Assembly (NCBI GenBank): GCA_033558025.1
Contig: JAUCEF010000011.1
Coordinates: 186,001 to 250,000, forward strand
Source: Phytophthora sp. 'mugwort'
Lineage: Eukaryota; Oomycota; Peronosporomycetes; Peronosporales; Peronosporaceae
Reading direction: 5' to 3'
DNA length: 64,000 nucleotides
Each line of letters starts with the position of its first letter. Position 1 is the stretch's first letter. The translations under genes and the position numbers were made by a program. Below the pieces are notes generated by a model that worked only from the letters and a program-made list of their open reading frames with translations, did no database searches and was not told where the DNA came from. Positions 52,113-62,975 of the stretch are shown here, one piece after another.

Positions 52113-53780
52113 TCAGCTACATGCATCCGCGCTCAAGGTTACTGAACAGATCCGTTTCAAGTATCCTGAGCTTCACATGACACACGCGCTGACCGGCCTC
52201 GCTTTTGTCGAAACCGGATATCTCTAGGAAAACAAACAGCAGGTGCTCTCTATCTCGTTATTTCGCTTGCTCTCTGGTGGTTAAGCGTCACGTATCGGTA
52301 TACGTATGTATCCCACTGTACCGATAAGATGCTCTCGTCGTACAGCGAAAAGTGCTATCCAGCGGTCAATGAAAAAAAAAAAAAAACGATGGAAGCGTTC
52401 AAAAACGTTTTTCGCTAACCCTTCGTGCTTCGTGATGGACTTCACATAGTTCATTTTGACTCCATTTACTATACGTATTCGTCGCAGGCGTGACAAAATC
52501 ACCCCGGGTGGTTGAATCCCAGCCTCGTGTGAGCTCCACATGACTTAGAATGCAAAAAAATTGCCACCACATATCCAGGTGTCTTGATGATGGCAGGTGC
52601 AACTGCTGGTTGACACGAGCTCTAGCCCATAAAGTCCTCCCACCCGCTGTTTCAGAACTAGAAGAAACCACAATTGCGTGTGTTCACCACAGGTGAATCA
52701 TCGGTGATGCAGCACTAATTCGAATAACACCGTCGCCACTACCCTATTCTGATTTTACATTGAGTAAGAGATCGATTCCCAGCTGTCTACAAACTTAAGA
52801 ACATCACTGGGTTTGCCCGCAATCCACATGCACTTTGAGGGCGCTTCAACATTAGTCTTCGTTTTAGAAAATTCACATTCGTTAAAGAAAAGCATGCGCC
52901 GCATATTTGCCGGCCTTCCTAACAAACGTGATCGTCTCTAGATAACCTGGGCCACGAACTCTTGTCCGTGCTTCATTCGGAAGGGCCGTCTCCAAGATGC
53001 GTATTTGCACTGTTTATTAAAACAACTAGCACTGTGTTGGAATTGAAGATGTCCACATTACGTAGTGGTCAGCTTTTTACATGTATTGTATAACGATTCT
53101 CTTGAGGTTTCTTCATTCATCGACGAAGTGCTTTTGCTAGTCGCCGAACTATCAATTCCTCATTTCACATTGTCACATATACCGACGACGATCTGTGGAT
53201 CCATCATCCTGCTTTTTCAACGCCGACTAGCCTGATGTCACGCCGTTTTCGGGTGCGGATTAATCCTTAGCGCGAAGTCACAAAATGACGACAATCGGAA
53301 GTAAGCACCTTGGCTTAAAATGTACCCTCGCCTCGCACCGCGGTAACGAAAGATTTCGAGACTGGTTCGTAATGGTCATACAGCAGCCTGCTACGATGTG
53401 GTAGCTTGATAACACTCTTGCTTCCAGAACCGAGCTCACTCCCAAGTTCTTAATGCTCATACAGTCGGCGAATAAGAAATATAATATATTTTCTTGGATG
53501 GATCGGCCAGCCTTGAATGTCAGGAGCTTGTTGAGGTTATTCGCTTTGTCAATTGCATGGAGAGTAAGTAAGCTGTAAGTAGAATAGAATAGTACACTGT
53601 TCACTGTAATTAGTCTGACTTAGACTATTTATTGGCTTAAGATTATTTATGAATCCAAATATGGTCTTACACCTGATCGTGAATATTGGAATCAGGGAGA
53701 CTCGAACCGTCGACACCAACCTTGCAGAGCCGGACTTAAAACGGGAGCCAAAAATGAGTTCCGAATGACATCGAATCGCT
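52113..53780. other. Intergenic region, no gene recognised
   Basis: 1.7 kb, AT-rich, with a run of 15 A at 52372-52386. The reverse frame 53278-53604 (108 residues) has no known domain. Confidence 0.4.
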
Positions 53781-53784
53781 TTAC

Positions 53785-54860
53785 TTTATGTAGGATCGTC
53801 TGTCTACGTTATTCGTAGGTGTGCTCCCGACCACAGGCTCGCCTTCATAGTGGGAATGGTGTTTTTTATGGTCTTGAAGACGCGGGTAAAGTTGAGCAAC
53901 AGACCATGTCCCGTCGATCCCAAGCGACCACACCGCATCGTATAATCGCCTCGCGCGCGTCGGACATACCGTTCTTGTCCTTTTGAAGGTTGACGGCTTT
54001 GACCACATCAGCAGCATGTTGTAGAAAAACTTTTACCCCGATATTCTGAAAATTTCCTGACCACGAGTCATTCTTCCGGATCTTGTTTTACAATACTTGT
54101 CCTTGATCAGTTCCGGCTTCTTCTCGTTCCACATGGCTTTCCATGCGTCTTTTATCTCGGAAATAACGAACGGGTCCGCTGGTTGGCAAATATCTGTTGC
54201 GGGTGGGGAAAACTAACGGTCAGACTTGATAGCATCAAGCTCCGCACGGCATTCGCCCGCTCCTAGATGACCAGAGCAGTTATCGTGGGAAATAGCTTTC
54301 TTTCACCCGCGCACGTCTGCTCGCAGCGCTCGCCTCTCTATCAGCTATTCACGAAATATCTTCGGAGTCATCCACCCTTTTTGTTCGAGCAATACATGTA
54401 GCACACACCTGGGGTTTATCCGGAACTCCATGAATAGGGTAATTCCCCTCAGAATTGATAAATCTCATCATTGGGGCGTGAATCTGAGCGCTTGGCCTTT
54501 CTGACAGCCGAGCTACCATTGTCATGCCTTCACCCTGACGACACTTCTGCATACTTGGCAGTCTTGTCGCCGGAAACTGTAAGCGTCTTGCCGTTTTTGG
54601 AGTCCACAACAAAGTGGGTTTCATCCATGCTCTCGATTGCATTTTCATCCAGCGATCCGCCCGCAAACTCGCGCTCAGCTCGCCTAAATGAAAAGTCACT
54701 TCTTTTTTCTCGTTGTGCAAGAACTTCGCCTCACTAAGCTTTTTTCTGTTTGATCCTTGATACCAAATCGTGCCTTTATGAAAAATTTTCCACAAGTCAT
54801 GGGGGTCAACAAAGTTACATTGATGGGAGCCTATGCAATGACCATCAGCTTAGTCTGATA
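53785..54860 (-). pseudogene. Pogo-like (DDE_1) transposase, C-terminal part
   Basis: The reverse-strand reading starts near 54830 (WKIFHKGTIWYQG, and KARFGIKDQTEK in the alternate frame). It passes AIESMDETHFVVDSKNGKTL near 54630 (first catalytic Asp in DETHF) and, in the next frame, GEGMTMVARLSERPSAQIHA and EGNYPIHGVPD near 54430. Further frames give RALRADVRG, DNCSGH near 54285 (second catalytic Asp), DICQPADPFVISEIKDAWKA near 54160 and KPELIKDKYCK. This is the order of pogo-type DDE_1 transposases found in oomycetes. The N-terminal DNA-binding half is not upstream here but at 59.9-60.3 kb, beyond a DIRS-like element. At least four frame changes. Confidence 0.65.
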
Positions 54861-54904
54861 AAGGACGAGGAGAGCGGTGCCCCCAAATGGTCATGCAGTC
54901 AGCC

Positions 54905-55999
54905 CCACTAATAAAAAGTCGAATCATCCCGTGGGCTTACCACCGTGTTTATCGACAACGTGACCACTGACACCTTGCAAAGCCTGGTGTAGGTCTTAAG
55001 CGCGTCAGAAACCCGTCGTCCGTGGAACTGGATTGTGAGTGTGTCTGTGACCGATCGGTCTATGTGCGTCGCCCCCCCCCCGGCTTGTAGAGAGTGAGAA
55101 ATAAACCGACGCGGATCTTGGCCAGTAGTGATGGCAGCTCGCTCGATAGCCTCTGCCACGTCAGCAGTCGCAATGGATACAGGCTTTCCGCGACGATCCA
55201 GGTACCGTGCGGATGGAATCTCAGCAGCAGAGTTTCCGAGCCTGAAAAAGGAGCAGGGCACCAAACACTGGGCACAGGAATGGGTGGCCGGATCGCGACA
55301 AAATCCTTGTAATCGGGGTGCCGTCTTGGTTTGTCTTGTATCCGATCAGACGCATACAAACAGACTGTGCTCTCGGGAGAGAAATGGTTGGACGTCGCTT
55401 CGCGTCCAGGACTGCTATGTCTTGTGCTCGGACAGCAATCATTTGAAGGAACCTCCAGTAATCGCCACGACTTCTGATCGCCTCAAGAGGAAAAAGGACT
55501 CCAGGCCCATAATCCCCCGAAGGGCTTGCTCAAAGGTTGCAGTCATCGAGAGTCTGTGAAAGAACGTCTCGAGGAGCTCGAGCGAGACGGGTGCTTTACG
55601 CCGCCGTGGTGAGTCGAGGCGACTGATTTCTTTGAGAAGCATGCGGATATGCGGGTGTGCGATGGGGAAGTCGCAACCGGTTGCCGCGAAGAAATGCCGG
55701 ACACCAAGGAGAACCGCCATGATCGAGTCACTGCGAATGGGCCCTCCCGATCCGTAGCCAAACTGGAAGCCGTGGAGAATGGAGGCTGAAATGTGCTGCA
55801 CTTGGTCGACAAGAGGCACACCTGCCAGCGAGGGCGCGATACCGTGGCGAGATGTCCGAACTGTCCACGTGGTTAGCGATCGACTGTACTGGTCAAACGT
55901 GGAGTCGGCAACGGAGTGCGCGCGGAGATACGGGGCCCAATGTCGGTAAAAAAAAAAAACCCTGAATATCGACTGTCGGCGACACTGGCGACCAACCAT
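54905..55999 (-). pseudogene. DIRS-like tyrosine recombinase
   Basis: N-terminal core-binding part HSVADSTFDQYSRSLTTW near 55900 and a helical segment (ILHGFQFGYGSGGPIRSDSI). The catalytic part includes LESFFLLRRSEVVAI with the first catalytic Arg (near 55475), then a frameshifted stretch, and AIERAAITTGQDPRRFISHS. The H-x-x-R box reads HSLQ (Arg to Gln, codon near 55085), the later GRW-type box reads GRR, and the Tyr lies in KTYTRL near 54990. A run of ten C on the + strand near 55074-55083 may be a slippage site. The lost Arg and frameshifts argue against activity. Confidence 0.72.
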
Positions 56000-56024
56000 G
56001 AGTTAGTGATTAAATCTTGGTCGT

Positions 56025-56517
56025 CTACGATGGGTTAGCGGTGATGCGGGAGCCGGCGTCAGCGCGTACATTGTCAACACCAGCGACGTGAGATGCCGAA
56101 AACCGCAGCTGAAACGTAGTTTCCCACCATCTCAATAACCGGATGATCACTTTGGCGCGCGGGTTCCTCGGAGAGAGCTTGTTTTGCCATGCCACAGCAG
56201 CGATGTTGTTAATGCAGAACTGGACGTGATAGGGGCGCCCTTTGCTAGCAACATTGGAGCCCCACCGCATGGACCGCAAAAACACAAGAAAGCAGCTCGC
56301 GGAAGTTGATGTCGAACCCGTTGGGCTCACCGTTCTTGAACTTGTCAATCAGATCACGCTCGCTTCCCGAGAATTGGTTCCTGAGGGCCTCTTGCGAGTG
56401 CACGTCTAAAGCGCAGAACCTGTAATCGGACGCATCCACTTCGACCACAATATCCGGTACCGGGAGAAAGTTGAAGTATTCCAGCGACACACCGTTCGGT
56501 TGCGGCCTCTGTAGCAC
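56025..56517 (-). pseudogene. DIRS-like RNase H domain
   Basis: IVVEVDASDYRFCALDVHSQ (first Asp near 56440), INFRELLSCVFAVHA (Glu near 56295), then in another frame HVQFCINNIAAVAWQNKL (Asp replaced by Asn in the INN motif) and FSASHVAGVDNVRADAGSR near 56060. One frame change near 56270. Confidence 0.68.
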
Positions 56518-56566
56518 GAGTCACCACCACAACAGGTCCTGCTGCTTGTCTGGCGTGATAGGTACT

Positions 56567-57640
56567 CTATGGAAACGATGCAGTTGGCTTTTTCGCTGAC
56601 GTAGGCGTTGGAGGAACGGCTGTGCAGCACGGATGCAAGCCGCTATGTGTCAGAGCCGACCCATCAGCGACCGTTAGGCCTCCTTGACAACGAGGAGGAA
56701 AAGAAGGCAGAGGCCACAATTTCCCGTACCTTTTCGATTTTCGCAGCTGGCATGGACACTGTTCCTGCGGCTGAATCAAAAGCGAGTCCAAGCACGCGCT
56801 GTCGTATATTTCACTGAGTGAACTTCTTGGAGTTGATTGCGTCTGCTCCCAGGACAGCCACCATGGCAAACCAGAGAGCCGATCCGCGTCGCTGCAGGAT
56901 TGACCGATGTCTGCAGTCACATTGATGGGGTCGTCAACCCAGTGATAACTGAAGAAACCGCCTGGGAACACGTCGTTGGTGTGAGAACCATGTACATGAG
57001 CTATAGCGCCACCGGTAATCTCGTAGAACCCTGGGGACCCAGTCCAGCCAAACGGTGCGGCGAGCGCGAACAGGATGACATTACCCTCCTCGATATATCC
57101 GACGAAGAGGTATACACTGTTGCTATGGATACTGATGTTGCGGAAAGCCGAGGCTACGTCGCCAGCCATCACACAGATCTGCGCGTGCGGGCGATCACGC
57201 TTCGACTTCAAGATCTCGGTTGCTGTGGCGTCGCAATGCCTGAACTGCGGCTTAATAATGCTGTCCTGATTAGTGCAGTCGTTGATGGAGGCGCCTTCGC
57301 GGTACGACAGATCGTGGATCGTGCGGCCAGCAACGTTGGCGTCTTCACCGCCATTGCTGACAACCCCAAAGGGACTGATGATAATTTCTGGCCATTCCAT
57401 GAGGAGGTCCCATTCGAGCACCAAGCATCGTTCTGCGTCCTGCTCCTTGCGGATGTTCTTGCGGAGAACGTTGAGGCGGTCCCTCGCCTATCCGTGGTTT
57501 GGTGGACCTTGTAACTGTCGCGGTGGTGTCTTGCTCAACCGAGCTTCAACGCCGCCTTGAACAATCTTCTGTAGCTCATCCAGGTGCTCGTCCTTTGCAA
57601 ACTGCGTTCATCACCGCCGGCATTATGGTTTTGTTAGGCC
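56567..57640 (-). pseudogene. DIRS-like reverse transcriptase
   Basis: Open from 57424 to 56567 in one frame. Domain A reads CVMAGDVASAFRNISI (Asp near 57160), the next block LFALAAPFGWTGSPGFYEI, and the catalytic box YHWVDDPINV near 56940-56925, with Trp-Val-Asp-Asp as in DIRS/Ngaro enzymes. After about 56850 the true frame shifts (SLLIQPQEQCPCQLRKSKR is the continuing motif). The start upstream of 57424 is broken by stops. Both catalytic Asp of the box are intact, but the ORF is not. Confidence 0.72.
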
Positions 57641-57704
57641 GGTAGCCGCTGGCCATCTGCCCCCGAACCAGCTTTACAATAGCGGGCAGTGAAGAGCCTG
57701 ATCG

Positions 57705-58380
57705 TCACGCATAATCGGATAGAGCCTTCTGCAATGGTGTATCCAGAAGAAACTCAGGACCCAGTGTTCCTGGGCGAGAAATGGGTGGTCGGTCGGCGGA
57801 AGCGTGATGCCCAACTTCGATCGCTTGAGCCAGCGTAGCCCTGCGTGCCAGGTGCATCAAGTCACTTCTTGCGCGGGCGCTTGCGTGCATCGCTGCTGCC
57901 TCCTTGAAGCTGACGACGGGACGCAGGTAGTTTGGACGTAGTGCAGCGAGAGCCATGGACTTTACCCTCTCCGCCCTTGGGGCTCTGGCCGGTGCTTCCC
58001 AATTTAGCGCCCTCCATCTCTGACACAGTAGGATGGTGTGATTTTGACAAAGTAACGCTCTGCATGGTGAGCGTGATGATTGTGCCGGCTGTATGACCGG
58101 CACTGACCGAAAGGCCATGGGCGACTGTATGGTCGGCCTGGATTGTATAATCTGGGGTAGCTGTATAGCTGTGGAAGGCTATATAGCCGACCCGGACCGT
58201 AAGGCCGGAGTGGTAGCGCTGGTAGCACCGGCTCCGGAGGGTCCTTCTGCCCGCCCGGTTAACTTGATGTTCGGGTGGCCGACAAGGTCGGACGAAGAGC
58301 AAAACAGACGCTCTCACGAAAAAGGTTCCGCTCGCGCGCCGATGGTCGATAGCGCGTAGGGCCTTGCAAAAGCCGCTCCA
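57705..58380 (-). pseudogene. DIRS-like linker between gag and RT
   Basis: Several frames of Arg/Pro/Tyr-rich protein (MAFRSVPVIQPAQSSRSPC; FKEAAAMHASARARSDLMHL; PGTLGPEFLLDTPLQKALSD). Short degenerate repeats encoding R-P/L-Y-S/N lie at about 58090-58200. No catalytic domain recognised. Confidence 0.4.
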
Positions 58381-59725
58381 TCATTGTGGGTCGTCCAGTT
58401 GCATGTAGCCCAGTGCCGTACCCATGAACTTGTTGACATACAGCAACGTCAATCGGACGCGCGCTGGAGTGTTCTCAAGATCGGCCGACTTGTTCTTGGC
58501 CATGAAGTGGCGCAAACGCGAAGGGAGCTTGCGCCTGTGCTCGTACCACAGCTCCTGTCCGAACGAGGTCAGGCCGTGCAGAGCATCGATGATGTCTTCG
58601 TAGGAGGCGATCCTAGCCGGAGGCAGTGATGCCGGTGGGCTGAAGTCGCTGGAGAAGTTGGCATTCTTTGAGCCGTCTTCCAACTTCGTCGTTTACGATA
58701 GACTCTTTGAAGTGCAGCACCGCCAGACCGCGCGACCCCAGCCGACCGCTGAAGATCGCCATCAGAACGGCGGGTGTCGCTCGAAACTTGGCCGACTCGA
58801 GCTCCCGCATTCCCAACACAAACGACACCATAGACAGGGGCTTCCCTGCTTCGGTACCAAACGCCCTGAACTCGCGACTTGCAGCCAATAGATGGGCTTG
58901 CGGCGGACTGTAGTCGCCTTTCGCCTTCTTGACACCTTCCAGGAAGCTTGCAGTTGTTAAGTAGCAGACTGCGGCCGGTGGCATGTCTCCCTTCTTGTCC
59001 GGGGCCGTCGGAGCGGGCGGCGCAACGTGCGGGCCTACTGCCGCGGAACTTGGTGCCCCTGCATGCGCTTGCCCAGCTACCACGGCTCGGCGGCGCTCGA
59101 CCTCTTCCTTCAGCATTTTCAATTGGCCCCGCATGTCGGAGCTGTATTGCATAGCACCGGCAGCTAATTCAGGCATCGCTTCGGCCGCGGCGCTCTCCTC
59201 TTGCGCGGTGCCAGTCTCAAACGAGGCCATGAGCGAGTTCAAGTCGAATCCTCCCTCGGCTCTTGTCGCAGCCAACGCACTTCGTGGGAGCACCCACCTT
59301 GACCACCTTCGCCTTCAGCGGTGTCTTTCGCGCCTTCTTCGCAGGCGGGGCCGGTTGACTGGCCCTCCAGGTCGGACTCCGAGTCGTGGTGGCCGTCGCT
59401 GGTGGACTTTCCGTGACGTCAACGATATGCCGGCGCTTGTGGGGTGCCGCTCCCCATCTTCTTCTTGCCCTTACGGGCCTCCGCCCTGCCGTCGCTGAAG
59501 ACCGTCTTCGGTGGCGCACGTTTTCTCGTACGCAGAGATGCAGGCTCGCTCGTGTGCCGCATAGGCGCCGTAGGCCGTGGGGCTTCCGCGCCAGTGACGT
59601 CCACCACGACAGAAAGCGGCAGCCTCAGGAGCAGCTGGGGGCTGGCTATCCGAAGGAGACCTGTCTGTCCTGGATGAGGGCGAACTAGGAGCGCTGGCTT
59701 GGTCGGTGTTTCCGCAGGTGAGCAT
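58381..59725 (-). pseudogene. DIRS-like gag ORF
   Basis: From ATG 59725 (MLTCGNTDQASAPSSP) an Ala/Pro/Lys-rich N-terminus runs through three frames. The longest piece, 58613-59293, has EGGFDLNSLMASFETGTAQE, a coiled-coil-like QLKMLKEEVERRRAVVAGQA and an ordered block LTTASFLEGVKKAKGDYSPP. The last piece, 58381-58683, has YEDIIDALHGLTSFGQELWY and ends at TGA near 58381. A fragment of a related ORF lies at 41150-41728. The role is presumably a nucleic-acid-binding structural protein; no zinc knuckle is seen. Confidence 0.6.
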
Positions 59726-59913
59726 GTCGTACTTGTTAGAAGAAACCCCTATCTTTCTTGTTTGCGTGGCGTTCTTCTGGAATCGAAGTGAGGGCAGAAC
59801 TCCACGTTCATCGGGTGGTCCCTGGAGAGCGGCCCGGACAACCGCAGATATACCGGTATGCACCGGTATACCGGAAGTACAACGTGAAGAGGAAACATAA
59901 TTTCCTGGCTTCA

Positions 59914-60343
59914 CTATGGAATACAGCTGTATCCAGCGCGAAATGATTTTGTCGATGATCCGTGCGCCTTTTGAGCCAGCGCTTGGGGGAGTGTTGCGCT
60001 CAGTGCTTTCTCAGATGATTTGTTTTGCGGGTTGTAACAACGACGCCTTTCAAATTTCACACTAATTTTTCGTAGTCGATCGAACATTTCCAGCAGAAAT
60101 GGATACAACTGATTTACCCATGCGCTTATGGGTCTACCGCGCCCCGCAAATACTTTGGTGTTGACACGGCGTCTTCCACCACGCCGACGCACCGAAACGG
60201 CAACTGCACCACGCTCGGCCTCCAATGCGCGCTCTCGATTCTTCCACCAGTCTAACGCCTTGAATACGTTGACCCGTGGCGTAGCAGTTGAAAACAGAAA
60301 GGGAATTTGTCGACAGCTTTAGCGAGCATGCCTCGTTCTCCAT
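59914..60343 (-). pseudogene. Pogo-like transposase, N-terminal part
   Basis: The reverse-strand reading NVFKALDWWKNRERALEAER (near 60270) leads into a basic RRRGGRRRVNTKVFAGRGRP and AWVNQLYPFLLEMFDRLRKI, resembling the CENP-B/pogo helix-turn-helix DNA-binding region. It ends at about 59920, where DIRS-like sequence starts. Same orientation as the catalytic part at 53785-54860. Confidence 0.5.
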
Positions 60344-60950
60344 TGGCCACGCCGTTATTATTCATCCAGCGGACGACTAGTCGGCGATGGCAATACTACG
60401 CGTTGCCTGCGTACTGTGGGAAAATTGGCGTGGCGGCGAAGACCATGGTCGAGAGGAGGCGAGTCCAACTTTAGAGTCGTCGCCGACCAGCATCTCCGCG
60501 GTATGTCTGGCTGAACCCAATGAGGCGTTAACGGGTACGCTGGGGCTGGTTTGGTCCACGTTGTCGCACTCGGGGCACCCACAGGCTACCAAAGCCTTTG
60601 TTACGGTGGGCGCTCACAAAATGGGTGTATGTGACAGGGACACTCTGGGCAGCAGTATACAAGACCAACTGGTTGGCCGCAACCTCCATACGGTAGACTT
60701 TGTGAGAAGCGTCGTACTGAGATGAAGACCGGTAAAACTGAAAGTGATGACGTAAATAGAAAGAGGGAGTGGTGAGGCACTCTACCGTTCAGTCCTTTAC
60801 TCCTACCACCAAGCTGAGGTTACATCAGACACGACATGTGGCATACTTCGCTTCCTCCTTCCCACCTTAGGGCCACTTTGATACACTGATAGAAACGGTT
60901 AGTCCAAGTTCAAATGATCATGGTCCGCAAGACCTCGATAGATAACGCTG
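60344..60950. other. Unassigned region
   Basis: No gene supported. The + frame 60387-60725 (112 residues) has no known domain. Confidence 0.35.
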
Positions 60951-61368
60951 GTTGAGAAGGAGGAACCCAAGCAATTCTCGAGGCGTAGTTTACCCAGTTG
61001 TGTGCCCTGATCGTTGCACTACAGGCCGTAAACCAAGTGCGCGTCCACCACCACCGGTTGCAAGTCTCGAGTCCCGAGCAAATAGCCCAAGTTCAAGGGA
61101 AGCGTGGCGAAGCTGTTATTCCATGTGGAGACGTTGTGTCGCAGCAACGGCTGCGACATGAAACCACCGACGACGCGCTGCCCGCAAACGCCGGTACAGC
61201 GATGGCCTCGAGGAAACCAGTGGAGGGACAGAATTGTGGTCAGTTCACCCATGATGCCCTCGCGCACCCCCAAACCTCCAACTTCCAAGCGGTACTACAA
61301 CTGAAGCTAGCAAGCGCGCGCGAGCAACGCTACCGTAAAATCTAACTCTTTCCGGCCTTCTGCCAGCG

Positions 61369-62975
61369 ATGTTACAAGCCTGGTCACTACGCTCTTACCG
61401 ATCAGACCTAAGAAGGTACTGTGTGCAATTATCACAAGAACCCTGGCCATCCCTAGCGCGGTTGCACAAGACGAAGACTGATCAGGGAAACGACAAGCCA
61501 CGTCAATGGAGGAGGGGCATACGTGACGAATGGAGGAGAAGATCGACGTGGCGAGTGCCAGCAAAGAAGGTTTATCTATACAGTGAATCCGCTTTGCGAA
61601 GGTCCTCTCATCTACAACCGCTCTTCATCGTTTCCCGTGAATGGAGGCATCGTGCACTGTGGACCTTGTTGGACAGTGGTGCTACGGCTTATGCCTTTGC
61701 CAAAAAGAATGAGCTGAAGATCGAGATCTGCTGGTTGTCACAATGGTTTCGATCGTTGACTCTTCGGTAGGTGATGGGGCCCCTCTGTGTGTGCATACAG
61801 AGAATGATCAAGGTGAAGCTGCTGGGAGATGGTAACATTGGTGAGGCCATTCTGAAATGGATAAGGTAACCCCACACCTTGGTTGAGCTCCCAAATTACC
61901 ATGTGTCGTTGTCGGGTTCGACATTTTGATTGTGCTTCGTGGATGTACAACCTAGTATCGCATGTGCTTCAATAATGTGGAGCCTCAGAGGTCGACACTT
62001 CGATCCCCAGTGGAAAGGGTAGTCACACTATAGGTTGCGGGCTTCGCCGAGCTCTGGCCAAAAAGCTTATCGACAATAATCTCTGTCTAGCGGCGTGCCA
62101 GAAATGCGGTTGTAGGGCGGAGTTGAAACCGCTGAAAGACCAGCTGAAGACGTGGAGAATCGCTCGAGACGAGAGCAGAAGAGTGCCAAAGGTACCCTGC
62201 AAGTAGTTGACTCGGAAGGAGGCGAGACGAAGTATATCACAAGGAACAAGCTGCGAGAGTTTTCAATGTTATACTCAGGCAGGGACAGCCCGGGCACGAT
62301 TTCACAATGTTCTGACGGGCAACACGATCAAGGAGATAAACGCGATTTCCGGCAGAATGACTAACCTGATAACGTTGGTTCAGAGAAGGCCAAGCGATAC
62401 CCTCAAATGGATTGGATTTGGAGTCCGTCGAGCAGAACTCAGAGTACCCTGTTATCATCGTACTCGGACAACTGGTTCGAGCCTGATCTACCCGACGGAC
62501 TGCCGCTGGAGCGTGACACCGAACATCGCACCAATGTGATGGACCTTAACCCTGCGATGTACCGACAGCAGTGGTAGGACACAATCCTTTGATCGATAGT
62601 TAGTACGCGAGATGATTGCAACTGGTTGATTCAACCCACTGTCAGTCCCCACGATGCTTCAAAATTCTGCGTGCGTACGACCGTGGGATGGCGTACCGTT
62701 CACGACTACCTCGCCCGCAACGCCATACGACGGAGTGTACCGATGACGCGCAAGAAGTTTGACCGCATAGCAGATGCCTGTTACTTCTCCTGCGTGGACC
62801 TGATGTCATCGTATTACCAAGTGCATAATTTCCACTTTAAATGAAGATGAACCACGTCAAGTATACAGCGTTCCAAACGGTAAGTAGGCTGTACGAGAAC
62901 CTGGTGCTATCGATGAGAGACAGCAACGCTCCAACATCGATGCAACCAATGGAATTGAGACTGTTTTCGGCGTGG
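61369..62975 (+). pseudogene. Ty3/gypsy protease and RT (degenerate, + strand)
   Basis: The retropepsin core LWTLLDSGATAYAFAKKNE (Asp at 61669) is intact in a frame from 61369. After a decayed stretch, GGETKYITRNKLREF (62217) belongs to the linker before RT. RT begins with TVSPHDASKFCVRTTVGWR (62632), then SVPMTRKKFDRIADACYFSC and VDLMSSYYQV (palm Asp and conserved Tyr-Gln, near 62800), and in the next frame VKYTAFQTVSRLYENLVLSM and NAPTSMQP to about 62975. It stops there, before the catalytic YVDD box, at the junction with an opposite-strand gypsy segment. A weak gag-like region may lie at 60950-61360. Confidence 0.65.

Larger units (their letters stand above)
54870..59900 (-). mobile_element. 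DIRS/Ngaro-like tyrosine-recombinase retroelement
   Basis: About 5 kb on the reverse strand with the DIRS order: gag-like ORF (59725-58381), linker with basic/His-rich stretch (58118-57705), RT (57640-56567), RNase H (56517-56025) and tyrosine recombinase (55999-54905). There is no protease and no DDE integrase. Terminal split or inverted repeats could not be identified by eye. It is flanked on both sides by parts of one pogo-like transposase in the same orientation, so it probably inserted into that gene. All ORFs carry frameshifts. Confidence 0.68.

Noticed and set aside
53690..53750. Pol III B-box-like GGTTCGAGTCTCCC on reverse strand
   Set aside because: Arms do not pair into a T stem and no A box is found upstream.
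56837..57514. 225-aa + strand ORF
   Set aside because: Antisense shadow of the DIRS-like RT.
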